From Omphalotus guepiniiformis (lineage: Eukaryota > Basidiomycota > Agaricomycetes > Agaricales > Omphalotaceae), in contig JAQOOI010000013.1 of NCBI GenBank assembly GCA_028554645.1, positions 310,001-374,000 of the forward strand: DNA of 64,000 bases, given 5' to 3'. The position numbers and the translations under genes were made by a program. The notes below the pieces were generated by a model. It was not told where the DNA came from. It searched no databases and was given only the letters and a program-made list of their open reading frames with translations. This document shows, piece after piece, positions 48,545 through 60,891 of this stretch; position 1 is the stretch's first letter; every line of letters starts with the position of its first letter.

Positions 48545-51500
48545 TCGATTTCAGTCTCTGTAAAAACAGGAAAGCACGGAATCAATCTCTAATCTCGAAT
48601 CAATCTTTGCGGCACCTCGTTTCAACAGGTCGACAAGGTAAGTCACCTGTTGGCCTTGGGCCATTGGCACCGCGGCGCGTGGTCGGTGTTGTCTTGAACT
48701 TGTTCAATGTCGAAACCGTCTGGCAAACTCTCAGTTATCTATCACCGTACGTGAAAGTGTATATGTATACATCTCTCGGAATATCACGAGTACTGATTGA
48801 ACAAGCTAGTGAATGGGTGGATCTAAAACGTTGAAACTGCCCGGGCACCCTCAAGATCAAGCCATTTCTCATACACCAAACCCCATAATCATTCCGGATA
48901 TGACATTCTGCGAAGAGTGGAGCGAGCTCATACAACCTCAACGTACAGGACCTGCAGGACACCCTCTAATCGCGATCCAAATAATCACCGCCTCCTATAT
49001 CCCATGTCAGTGCTTATTCCGTTCCACGAAGTCAACATCAAGTTACACTTCTTTTTCATATCAAGTTCCACTTCCAACATAGTCGTGCACCATTGCCTAT
49101 TAAACAGCGGCGTCTGTAGATCAATCCTTCGTCGATCTGAAGATTGTCTTTGGATTTCGACTCGGGCCACAAGCCGCCATAAGGCTTATTTGGAACGGGA
49201 TTCACCGCTTTAAGGGGGCTTTCGACTTTGTAGGCAGGTTCTGGCGAGCTTAGGATCCGACGATCGATAACTGACTGACTCTTTGGTTCTTTGGGTGTGA
49301 TGGCTCCGACTCGGGAAACATTTCACTGCAGCTGTCCTCCGGGCCCTCGTGACGTCTATCTATCTTAGCGTGGTGTTCATATGCACGTTAGTAGTCCAAC
49401 ATCCAGGGTGGTCTTTATGATACACTTACACACGAATTTTATCACACAGTCATGTGCGTATTCCTTAAACCGTGACTCTGAGTTACCGTACTCACGCCCG
49501 ACAACTCACGAGACCGGAGGACTTAGCTGATTCCTGATTCCTATGTCGTGTTCTCGCTCTCCTGATCACCGGTATGTTTACGCTTAGTTTCGCCGGAGAC
49601 TCGTATCGCACTAGCGTTATCTATCTCAGGTCATCTGCGTACTGCGGCGTTTCAGCTACAGTGGCCGATGAGTAGCTAAGAGGCCTCAATGTTGCTCATT
49701 TCGAGATCGTTTTGTCACGAGGACGAAGACGGTGAACAGCGACCGTCGATGCCTACTGTCATATTGAAGCCGGCGATAGTTCTGTCCAAAGCAACTCCAC
49801 AAAGACCCACCGGGGCCAAACACCAGGTTCACCTTCATGAACACGTTTGTTGGCTGATCAACATCCGACATCCACGTCCGAACCTTCCAGACTCGCTCGC
49901 TCGCTATCCGGTCTTTGTGGATATCTGACGATCAATACATACATTGATAGACCCTCATCTTGTACCGGTTGATCATAACTGGCCACCTGGTTACCGGTCA
50001 CTGCACTATGTATACACATACACACTGGCACACGCCCGCTGTGAACGTATCAAAAACGAAGTCTAGTCTTCGGTCCTCGGACGGCGCTGTGAAGAAGCAC
50101 GGAGCCTGAACAGGAGCACATGTGGTCATGGCAAACTATTAATCGCCTGAGTGCGCGTGTCAGTCAATGCCCTAAATTGAGTTCGTTAGAGGCTCCGAAT
50201 GCGAACATTCAAGAGGTTGAAACACGAATCATGAACTCTAAGCCGATAGAATCACGGATTCAAGGGAGAAGATGAGTTCTTCTTTTTCTTATCAGGACCT
50301 AGATTCGACTGCTGGAGACTATGTATGTGTGTATGTCATAATATATCCCGCTTTCAAGCTGCTGATTGTTCGTTCTGTGGCGCACGTCATAGTCAAAGGG
50401 TGAGAAGCAGGCTACTGCTTCATGTAGGGGGTTCTAAGGCCAAGTACTGTGGTGTTAATATTATCATGGGGATCCATTAAACTCGCCGCTATAGCATTGG
50501 TGGACCTATGCTGGCCCCATGATAGATAGCATGGGATGTGGGGGGGGGGTCCAAATTCCGTGCTAGACTGCAGTCGTGACACTGGGCGCAATGCACCGAG
50601 TCGAGTGACCCCACGGCGGGTGGGAAGGGGAAGGGTCACCCCTTGAGTAAACCTTGGTAATAAAGGGGAGCAGGAACTTGGAAGAGGTGAGTTGTATTGA
50701 TCACGATTATGATGATCTGTCAAAAGAAGCTTTTGTCGTTATTGAGTCCAGAATATTTCGACTTATCGCTGTTTATTGGACAGATATATAAAGGATGATG
50801 ATGACAGCAAGCTACGGCATATTGCGTGTGTGTGCTCGAGTGAAGTAGAGTACATAGTCCTTTTATCTTGAGGACCCGGCGATTTTCGAAGCTACATAAG
50901 TAAGTAATTCTGATCAATCATTCGTAAGTACATACTTACATCCTTACATCCATTCAGGGTGTCCGCCGGCTTTAATGTTCGATAAGCGCCAGTACTAGTA
51001 ACGCTTTACACCTTCAGTGGGCGCGTGAACAAAGAGGGGGCCTGGTGACCCCCACCCGTACCGGGGTTCTAGTGTGGGCCGCGCTGTGCCCCCTCCGTGT
51101 ATGATACACTTCAAAAATGCAATAACACAGCAGTTTGTTGAAATGAAAGTCCAAGCAAGGCAACTCGACTCATTTCAACTACGAGTTAAGGTGCCGATCT
51201 CAGAACTTATGATCCCGGTATTTGGGATTTTAAGTATGTGGTACGATGCGGACTTACTAGTTTCAGTAGAGTCACTTGGTTTTAGTTGAATATTCTTTTA
51301 GAGGAATGAGTTGGGGGAGAGATGTGTATGTATGTAAGTAACTTGAGTAGGTACCTACGTACCTATCGAGTGAGATTCGAAGCTATTTCCTGAGAACGAA
51401 CTATGTCAGACTACGTATATACATACACTCTCACTGACATACATACCTATCTTATCATTGAGCCAAAGTCTAAGTCTTCCATTGCATCTATTCCGGGATC

Positions 51501-54500
51501 ACAATCGGTACCTACGTCTCGCCTCTACTCAGCAGCCGGGCCTTTTATTTCCTTCTCTCACCGGCAGGCTATGTATATGTTACCGTTAATTGAGTATAAT
51601 TGATTACGAGGCTGGGTTAAAACTATTTCTAGATTCTCAATTACACTCTCATTTACAGCCTGTGTCAGCGCCGCCGCGGAGGCTATTTGAGTAATGAAAA
51701 TAATTACTTACTGATAGCCACAAAGAATTCCGGTTTGACTTGGTTTCTTACTTACTTTCGTGTTCATTATTTACTTACTAAGTTCCACTGGCCAGTGCAT
51801 TGATTGATTTCATTAACGACAAGCGAACTGAGAAGAGGGTTGATAATCCACGTTGGATAAAGCGTAAGAGGCGCCATCCCAGGATGGGTGAGTGGGCCCG
51901 GGGGGAGGCACGAGGTGTGCCGCACTCTCGCTGTCAACAAAGAGTCAGAGACTCTATTCGTATCCATCATCGTCATCAGGGTAAGGTATGCAACTACATA
52001 GGTTAGCCGAATAGTTCAATACAATAGGTTACAATAGATTACTTACTCGGAAGTCGGAGGGATAATATTAATACTTAGGGCTTTGACCTGACCCTGCAAA
52101 TGCCAGACTACGAGTGTCCCGGAGTCTCTGAATCCTCGTTGGGCAAGACACGAACGTTCGAACATTTGATAGGTTACTGTAAGTAAGTAAGGGAAAAACG
52201 AGGTAATTATCATTCAACTCCCGCGTTGAATACAGATCCGCACTGAGGCTCTGCGACCTCCCGTGTACATCATGATCCCGCCTGCCACTGGTCTCTGATG
52301 AATGAAACATATGGAGAAATTGTGAAGATTTCAAGGCTAAGAGAAAACATACAATATGTATCACTCTCAGCTCCACTGTTCTCAGCTCAGTCTATGTACA
52401 TTATCTATGATCTCCGAGAGTCCGCCAAGTCGTGGGGGTCGTACTTACAGCTTTACATACCCGAGGATCACTACCGGCAATACCGGCCGGGTATGTCCGA
52501 GACTGAGGCTGGATTTATGACGACATCGTCTGCAGGCTAACCGCTGCGTATGCGCCGCCGGCGTTGACAGGTTGACAAGTGGTCCGCCCCAGCTCCGACT
52601 CGGCCAGCGAAATGGCGAAAATCGATAATATCCGGGACTGACTAGCTTCTCCCTCCATGCATATACCTTCTTCGATGTATCCTTACATACGACAACTAAT
52701 TTCGCCGCAGCGTTCCTCAGATATCGGCTTTTCGGACGTTGTAATGATAATTCGGCTGAAGTCTCACAAAGAGTCCTGGAAAATTGGAAAGGTCCAGGAA
52801 GGACGAGGGTTAATGTAAGCGAACGATTACACGAGCAGGGTCGATTAACCCCAAGTTGATGAACTGAAGTCTGACTGAGAAACTCTGACTCTTTGAGTGA
52901 TGGGGACGAAGTGAATCTGATGAGCCATATGCCATTTGAGAGACTTTCGCCAGTGGTTTGTAGTTGCCACGAGTTGAGATGTGTTCGGTGGATTATACTT
53001 TGGTTAAAGATGGCGCAATATGTGAAGTAGAGATAATGGAATGTCATGGGATGACGGTGAGTGAGTGAGAGTTCTAATTTTATGAGTTGTAGGGATTTTA
53101 GTTTGTCGGGAGGTACATGTTAGAATCGGTGTACTAGTTGGATTCACACTCCCGGTGTTTGTGGCGGCGGGTATCCTTCCGTATTCACCCGAAGCGAGAC
53201 AGTACGAGACTCTTTGACTGGCCAAGAGGTAAGTTACACGACGCCCGACTGTCACGCCGGTGCTTGTACGACCGACCAAACCCGGTTTTACAAAGTTCTT
53301 CTTTTGTCAGCCAGGCTAGACTTTCGCAAGGAGTGAGGCCTAGTGAGGCTTTGAGGGGTACGAGCGGAGCACTTGGCTTGGCGATTCAGTGACTAGACAT
53401 GCGCGCAGCGTGAAGGAAGTCGGAAGTCTTAGGTTGAATTCGAATGCGGTTCTCCATCGTATCAAGTACCTTCCTTGTTGGGGAAATCAGCTTGAGTGGT
53501 GCTATGCCACCCGTGCAGTGCGGATCTTCTGTGTGTATGCGTGTACTGGATAGCTGACTGTTGCTTGACGGTCGGTATGAAGATATTAATGAAACGAGCA
53601 AGGAAATCTGAAGAAGCAAGGCAAGCTACTGTAAGCCAGGTGTAACTCTTGGCAGGGCTTTGCACTGGCTTTGCTTAGCTCGAAGTTGGTATTAATATAG
53701 ATCTCTTCTGAAGCCGTTTCGAAGTTCTAAAAAAGTGAACCAACGAGCATCGAGCGCAGCCCTCAAGCCAAGTGAGAAAGAACGGCATTTAGTAGGGACC
53801 ACTGCGGCCCCACTCCAATTGCCCAGGCCAGGGCGGAAATGTGATTGGGAGGATAGGCATGCGGAATCGGAGTGGTGGGTGGTCAGTTGCTTTTCGTACT
53901 TTCCTTTGCTTTGTAGGAAATCTGAATTTGAGAAGCGTGTTACCCTCCCTGTGTACGGTAGTACGTTCAATATGTACATCGCTCTGCCTGCCTGCCTGCA
54001 AGTGCATATGATGATAGGCCCATGATGATGAGAAGCGCCGTGAAATTTCCTTCCCTTTGTGTGGTTCCTCTGGGAGGGGTGGAACTGAATTCCTTTTGAT
54101 AAACCCGTTTGCGATGGACATAACGCACGTTTCTGTGTCACTGGTAACACACGGACACTGCCGGTGAACGCTGGCCTGTATGCCAGTCAAGATTTATAGT
54201 AATACTCGAATAGAATATTCGGCATCGCGGAATCGAAGAGGCTGTAAGGTTTTACATAGTATACTGTACATAGAAAGTACCGTCCATACAGTGCATCGTG
54301 TCGGTTAGGTAAAAATGAGTTGAAATCGATAGATTGGAATAAGTTCTGTGAGCTAGACAAAAGAAGAAGATAAACGTGAATTAACGGAGAACAATGGGGA
54401 AAAATCCGAGAAGGTGGGCAGGGCAGCACCTACGAGAGAGATTTCAGATGTGGCTGTGGCCGATTTGGTGACAACAAACGGGTGAAAACGAGTAAACAAA

Positions 54501-54675
54501 TCTTCCTCTTTTAACCCAATACCACCATCCTGCCAACCATGCTGTCCTCTAATCACTGACACTTGCTCCTCAGCGTCGTTCTTGTCGTCGCTGTCGCTGT
54601 TCATCAACAGTGTCAAATCTTCCCTTTTCACCGAGGAATCGTCTTCTTCGTTGTGTTGTCTATCGGACGTCGACA
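48545..54675. other. Gene-poor block (about 6 kb) upstream of the Ser/Pro-rich gene
   Basis: No confident gene. 48813-49082 (+) has a protein-like stretch, LPGHPQDQAISHTPNPIIIP then MTFCEEWSELIQPQ, without motif or splice partners. 50880-52190 is rich in ACTTAC/GTAAGT and TACATA tetranucleotide-type repeats, and 50541-50550 is a run of ten G. 52445-53047 (-) is open for 200 codons but has no recognisable feature. The final 120 nt (54555-54675) are C/T-rich and form the likely leader of the next gene. The block may be regulatory, decayed, or both. Confidence 0.35.
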
Positions 54676-55647
54676 ATGTCTCCCCGACCCATCCTCAAAC
54701 GTGCCCCTTCTCCCCGCGCCGACCCAAATCCCGAGCTTCCTTTCTATGGCATCAACGCAGTTCATTTTCCTCGTCGAACTTCTCTCACCCATGTCTTTGA
54801 TGCTCATTCCGCATCGTATTACGACCGCTCGCCTATCATCGTCTCACCCAACTCGTGTGCTCTACCAGAAAGGGGATGTCCAGGTCGGACGTATACCTTA
54901 GACGAATCAATGGCGTTTTCTGCCAAGATGGCCTCGTCTGGTAGTGGTACTACCCCTAAGGGCGGTCATCTTCACCCTCGCGTCCTGGCTCAGTATCAGG
55001 CTCAAAATTATTCTTATCCTTCGACCGGCGCAGAGCGCGGTTCTTCGTCTTCAATGTCAAGTGTTCCACCGCCGCTAATACCTGACCTCTCATCAGAGTC
55101 AGAAGAGTCGGATGGTTTCATTAGTCCTCCACCGGAATCATCTTCCTCGACTCACTTCATCACTGGTTCACGTACACCTCGATCTTCGTATTCCCCCCGT
55201 GTGGATAAATACCCAAGCTTGCAGCAATATTCATGTGATAATAGTAATTCATCGTCTTATATGGCCTATGGAACACCACATCCGCATGCCTCTTTGTATG
55301 GTCCTATGTCTAATACTATGCCACCGACAACAACAGCGACGGGATACGCACATGCACAACCTCCACTTCCTACGTTATCGTCTTCACCGGAATCGAGAAA
55401 TCGATACCGTCGAGAACGGGAACGCGAGAGAGATCATCGGATACGAAGGTCCTCGGCGGCGGTTGTGCCTGCGGCTGGGGATGTCGCAGCCGATGATCCC
55501 GGTTATGAAGATGATCGAGATGTACCTTCAGTGTCGAGTTCGCCTACGCGTGCGCCTAGGATGAGAAGTCGAGGGAGGAAGAGTGTGTCGAGGACGCGGT
55601 CGAGTTTTTCTGAGCAGGATGATGCGGGATGTCTTGGTGGGTTCTAG
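54676..55647 (+). CDS. Conserved fungal Ser/Pro-rich protein of unknown function
   Basis: Single-exon gene of 323 codons. It starts MSPRPILKRAPSPRADPNPE and continues LPFYGINAVHFPRRTSLTHV, then a block I know as a hallmark of a widespread uncharacterised Agaricomycete family: YDRSPIIVSPNSCALPERGC followed by PGRTYTLDE. The rest is disordered: Ser/Pro/Tyr-rich, an acidic patch DLSSESEESDGFISPPPESS, an Arg/Glu run (RYRRERERERDHRIRRSS), and a basic Ser/Arg tail ending CLGGF. The upstream in-frame codons from 54610 are rejected because the family begins at MSPRPILKR. The low-complexity composition suggests a regulatory or scaffold role but no function can be claimed. It stands alone between two long non-coding blocks. 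Confidence 0.75.
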   Translation: MSPRPILKRAPSPRADPNPELPFYGINAVHFPRRTSLTHVFDAHSASYYDRSPIIVSPNSCALPERGCPGRTYTLDESMAFSAKMASSGSGTTPKGGHLHPRVLAQYQAQNYSYPSTGAERGSSSSMSSVPPPLIPDLSSESEESDGFISPPPESSSSTHFITGSRTPRSSYSPRVDKYPSLQQYSCDNSNSSSYMAYGTPHPHASLYGPMSNTMPPTTTATGYAHAQPPLPTLSSSPESRNRYRRERERERDHRIRRSSAAVVPAAGDVAADDPGYEDDRDVPSVSSSPTRAPRMRSRGRKSVSRTRSSFSEQDDAGCLGGF

Positions 55648-58600
55648 CCTCTAGGCTCGGGTCTTGGATTGGATTAGCGGGATGAGGATGTGTTGGATGT
55701 CGATGCTGTTGATAATGATGATGACGAGTCCCTTGACGACGGTGATACATATTTGCATTCCCCTTGATGGACCTGTTTTTTTTTTTTTTCACCTTCCCCC
55801 GCCCCTTTAACCTCATGGCGTTCCTTTCTTATCTTGACAATATTTTCTATTCGCATTCGACAACGTCCCTCATCGCCATTCTTCATAAGCCCTCAATTGT
55901 TTCTAATTCGTTTTTTATTTTTTTATGGTTATTACTTTCATGAGCTCTTTCAAGCAAACGCAACTTGTTCTATCACCCCCCCTCCTCACTTTATTATCCG
56001 AAGTCTGAATGTCCCGATATCCTACGATGCCTTAGCTTGTCGTGTGTGTTTCTTTTTTATTATCCTCATTGCACTTCAGAATCAGAATCAAATATTCAAT
56101 TAACTACTTACAATTCGTACAATAACTACCTAGTTTTTGCAAACTTTCTTTTTTGATTTGCATTTCATTTTGCAACTTGCTTTGCGCTTTGCATGGTTGA
56201 AACGACGTAACGAATGAACGTACCCGTTTTCATTTATGATTTGTGCGATGAGTGCTCTGGCAAGCATGTACTTGGAGCTGTACTTACTCTGGTGTGTCCG
56301 AGTCTGAAGGTGTTCCGCCCGGGTTTCGCCTAGACTGCCTGCAGGTTTCGGAGACTCGGAACTCGAGTTCCGGAACTTGTATGTGCCGAAGCAAAGCCGG
56401 GCGGAGAATGAACTCGGACTCCAAAAAGAAATTGTATCTTTGAGCCGTTTGGTTAAGCGCATGTTTAGCGCCTTTAGGCTTTTACTGCAGCGACCGCTGT
56501 CAACGTCAAACGCGTCACCAAACGCGATATCGATGGTGAACGCCTTGGGCATAGGCACTCTTAGGCACGGCCAGGGCACGTATGGGGCTGGAAATTTGTA
56601 AAATGTATTCTATGCTTGGTCGGGATATCGATAAATCGAGCTCCTTTCGTCTTCAAACTTTGACTCATTGACCTTTTGGTTTCAATCATATCCAACACGA
56701 GTTATCGCGATTGAGTCGCGTACCGAACGTCTAGTTAATCTGCTCAAGTACCAGCCAGCCAGCAAGTACTCTCAATTACCGCGCCACTGCCACTGCCACT
56801 GGATATATAGGTCGCGTATGAATTCAATTGTCGATGTTATTGGAGCATGGGCATTGGGCATGCATAGGCATGAGGCCTTAAGTTGAGGCCGTTCCTTGAA
56901 GGTGTGTCGGACTCGCGTCGGCAGAATCGTCTGTTTAGTATCATACACGTGTAGAGGCCTGGGGTACTACGACACGATCTGCACAGTGCAGGTCCAGAGG
57001 AAATTGAAATAAAAAAGACGGTCCTAGAGCGCTCTATTTCTCTTTTGAATTTCTACAGTGTGGTTCCGATTTGACTGGTTCTCATACGCGTGCTCTTTGG
57101 AAATGATAGCGCCGTGAGCTATGCCATATGTGTATAACTCGACTACGAAGCTGGAGGCTGGAATCAAAGTGCTGAATGTTGGGGAACGCACATGATCATG
57201 GGATACACGCTGCGATTGTGCTTGTGCTTGTTCGCGCGTTGACATATCTTAAGAGGCCGAGGTCAGGCTTTGGTAAAGTTGGTGTGGAGCAGGCCCTCAA
57301 GTCACGGTTCACATGCATGCATTGCTATGATAGCGGGGCCTTTGCGCGAACCTTGAAGCTTGTATGTGAGCGACCCCCGTCGTTCTCAATTGCAAGTCAG
57401 ATCACTATCGTGATCAGGCTAGAAGAAGACCTTGGCAAAACATACATTCTACCTTGCGAAAACTTGGAGGCAGTCGGTCTCCTGACAATGGGGGTCGTTG
57501 TTCTTCGTGCGTGTTGATGGATCGGCGGTGTCTATGTATATGTGCTCAATTTAGTTGCAGGTTCGGCGGATTTGGATACGGATGCTTTGGTCGCTGCGCC
57601 CTGCGACTGCGAACGAGGTGCGTTGCTGTTGGAGGTTGAATGCCAAGAGAGAGATCTGTTTGTACATAGATCACTGAAGATCATATGCAAGAAGGTATTC
57701 GTGTATACTGTACATATGTAGTACACTTCTCATTTCCGAGGTTTTGATCCTTCGAATTCTCTCGGAGCTAGAGGTTCTTAAGTAGGGTTCTCGTATGATA
57801 TTTCCCCTCTTCTTGTTACAGAGAGCGAGTCTCGAGAGCGATGGGTTGATACCTCCAAGTTCCTACCATCATATCATATCCACCCCATCAAGCAAGTTCC
57901 GGGACTTGGTGGTTTCGGTTTCAGAGTGCGATTATGCGATGGCGAGATTGCTTATCGCTGTCACGTTCCGAGGACTATGTATATGGTGTGTGGTACTTCA
58001 GGTTGCTTGGAGTATATGTGTATTGAGATCGTCACGAAGATGGAGTCAGGAGAAGGCGAAGACGAAGACGAAGAACAGAAGAAGATTCACAGTCCCCGAT
58101 GTACCGAATCGACTGGCCCGAAGCTAGTGCTATCATCAGGTGCTTTGAAAGTAACCGTATACACATGTATGTATGTATAAGTATTCATTCATGTTTTATC
58201 GCGGAGATCGACGCGTTGACTGGGCAAGTTATTCAAGTTGCTCCATATACTGAAACGCTCGAATAACTTGAATTGGTGTTGGGTTTTAGGAATTGGGTGA
58301 TACGTGTTACATGTATCGTATATGTTGTCAGGTGGGCGGGCACGGGGACGGGGACGGGGAGGACGGGAAGGTAGAGTGGAGTCTGTGTGTGGTTACTTAC
58401 AGCATCCTCAGGACATACAGTATGTAACCGTTTCGCAGGATAGAGTTCGCTGCGGGCTGAAAAGTTGCGATCTCTGTGGGGGCTTCGTGCTAGTGTAGTG
58501 GTCAGCGCAAGGGCACGCGCTTCCGAATCCGAACGGTCCGAGTCGGGCTCGGGCCCACCACAGCCCACCACTTGTTGTATGTGTATGTTCTTACTTGATT

Positions 58601-60891
58601 CTCGGTGATTAGAGAATTAGGCACGAGTGCGACTCGGACTCGGATTTGGAGAAGAACCATGAACCAGTGCCACCACATGCATGAAGTCAATGATGCCAAG
58701 CTTGGCCCGCTGCAAGTACTTTCCGGATCCCTATGTAGTAAATATGTTACTACATCAGTAGGCACGGTATAGGACCAGTTGTTCAGGTTTATCCGAGGAT
58801 TCACAACTCGGGGACCAAAGGCCTCAAAAGAGTCTAAAGGTGCTGAGTACTGAAGGTTTGGGTTAGAGGGTATGTCACACTGAGAACGCCGATCATCATG
58901 AGTACTGGCACGAGACTATTTGAACAGCTCAAGTTCCAGTAAGTATCATAATCACCCTCCGAAATCTCTTAGATCCGGTATATGATTAGATCGTTACAGT
59001 TGGAGTACGTACACTGTGCAGTGTGCAAGCCCCTTCGTTCCTTCCGATGTCAATTAACAGTATGTATTGACTTACTTACGAGTTCTGTTCTTCTGATGAC
59101 CCCCATTTGTGAATACGCTCGAGAAATTGGATGAAATGGTCGAGTTAGGAATTCGATGACTTCTCATTGTGATGTCGGGAATGTATCACACGGCCAAAGG
59201 TCTCCTTCCAGTCTTCAGGCTATGCAGCTTCGTTCGTACTTCTTTCAGATTTGGGATTGTAGATTTGTACGGTCTCGTGTCTCGTGGCAAGGTGATTCCA
59301 TGGCCCTTCAAGAGATTGCACGGTGGGAGATTGACTTGAAGATAGTATATGCTCCGTCTACCCAGCATTGGGGTTTGGAAGTTGTAATTGAGTGCTGTAC
59401 GACACGGAGACCCTACGGCCTCACGATATCTAAATATTTACAGAACGTGTTGAAGTTCCAGCTCACAGACGGTGGAACCTGTGAACCAGTTCAAATCATT
59501 GACGGCCTTTCCGTTCCCTATACCTACAATCAGTTGAACCACATTATCACCGAAACACTAGTGAGTGGCATACACACCGGTACCTCACTACCTCATGAGC
59601 AACCGTCATACGACCTTCAACATAACAAGTTTGTGCGATAAGGATTGTCAAATACTTGCGGGCTGCGGAGTGTGTAAAAGTAAGAGAGTAAGTATAAGTG
59701 TGGTATGTATCGACCCGTGTATATCAGAACAACATAGACCAGACAAGGCACGGGAGGAATCGATGTGTTTTCAATGCAACGGCGGATCTTCACTGCAGTA
59801 ATCCTGCAGTATTTTGGAGCATCTTCACTCATAGATAATGATAGGAACGGGTCAGGAATTGTTGGGGTGCCGGCGGTATGTAGTATGTACAGGCCATGTG
59901 TATGCCTAGGTCACCGGGGGAGGCTAAATATGAAATAGACGCTATTATGAAGGGGTTACTTACCCAGCGTCGAGGTCATATGTGCTGGGTCACCTGGTGT
60001 GAGAAACGAAATAGACATTCTGCGCAGGTAGGTCTACGTCAGGTGGTACCGCGGTACTCCTACTATGGGTAAAGACAGAATAATATTGAACCAGTTATTC
60101 AGGGATGAGAGCAAAGATACAGTGTTTCGTACTCTCATCACTCACCTGGAGCCGCGACGGAAGCTGAATTAGATCTAACAATGAGGCTGAGAGACTTGAA
60201 GGTTTTTCTGAGTCCGACTTTTCTCAGATGGTCGTCGGAGATCCCAGCTTTGTTGAATTGCTTTTGACGAACTTCCAATACGGTATGGGGTTCGGTCTTT
60301 GAACTATCATATATTGATTGCGGACATTCACCCAGATCAGAAAGGCGTAGTGGTGTTCCCTATAATAGTTATCTCGTGAGTACAAATCTCGAATCAAAAG
60401 TGCCAAGCAGCTTACCCCGACCCCGCATCGACACTTGTCCAGACCCCAGAGTCTGGGGTATTTCACATTCAAGAAGGCCGCTCAAGTCCGTATAGGATAG
60501 AAGAGCAGAGTAGAGTATGTATACCCCAACATGCTGCCATGGAGAGCGGTGGAACTAAACCAAGTTGTTCTTGAAAGTGCTTCTCGTCCACGTCCAATCT
60601 TTGCTCATCGTCATGTTGAGAGTATCATGGCCACAGATGTTCAGGTAATTGCTTTTGTTTCAACTTCTACGCAAAAATGCGCGAATGCAATGGGAGACGA
60701 GACATAGAGCATATAGTCGAGCACCTTCGAGCAGTTCAAGGCAAAGCTCCGGTTAAATGTTATCCGGTAATCCCCGTCCGCTTCAGTCACGTGTTACTAC
60801 CCCGCAAAAAGCGAATTTCTTGACGACTGAGTTTCTCTTGAACTCCTCTCATCACATCAATCCACTATCCTACACGTCTCATACTCTGAAG
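55648..60891. other. Gene-poor block (about 5 kb) between the Ser/Pro-rich gene and malate dehydrogenase
   Basis: 55650-56160 is a T/C-rich 3' region with poly-T runs. Beyond it I find no supported gene. 59156-59641 (+) is open for 161 codons but has no motif and no neighbouring exon. Around 58333-58367 the + strand has four closely spaced G-runs. The last 60 nt before 60892 are pyrimidine-rich and likely the malate dehydrogenase leader. Confidence 0.4.
58333..58367 (+). repeat. G-rich tract with quadruplex potential
   Basis: Three GGGG runs separated by AC, then AGGAC and GGG, preceded by further GGG runs. This meets the usual four-run, short-loop pattern for a G-quadruplex. Confidence 0.5.

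Noticed and set aside
52445..53047. 200-codon minus-strand ORF
   Set aside because: Long for chance but without motif, hydrophobic pattern or flanking exons; composition looks like non-coding sequence.
54353..54676. 107-codon minus-strand ORF, acidic and protein-like, opposite the leader of the Ser/Pro-rich gene
   Set aside because: Its Asp/Glu/Ser content is what the C/T-rich leader gives when read backwards; no motif and no splice partner.
59156..59641. 161-codon + strand ORF in the gene-poor block
   Set aside because: No recognisable domain and no adjoining exon; cannot be supported as a gene.
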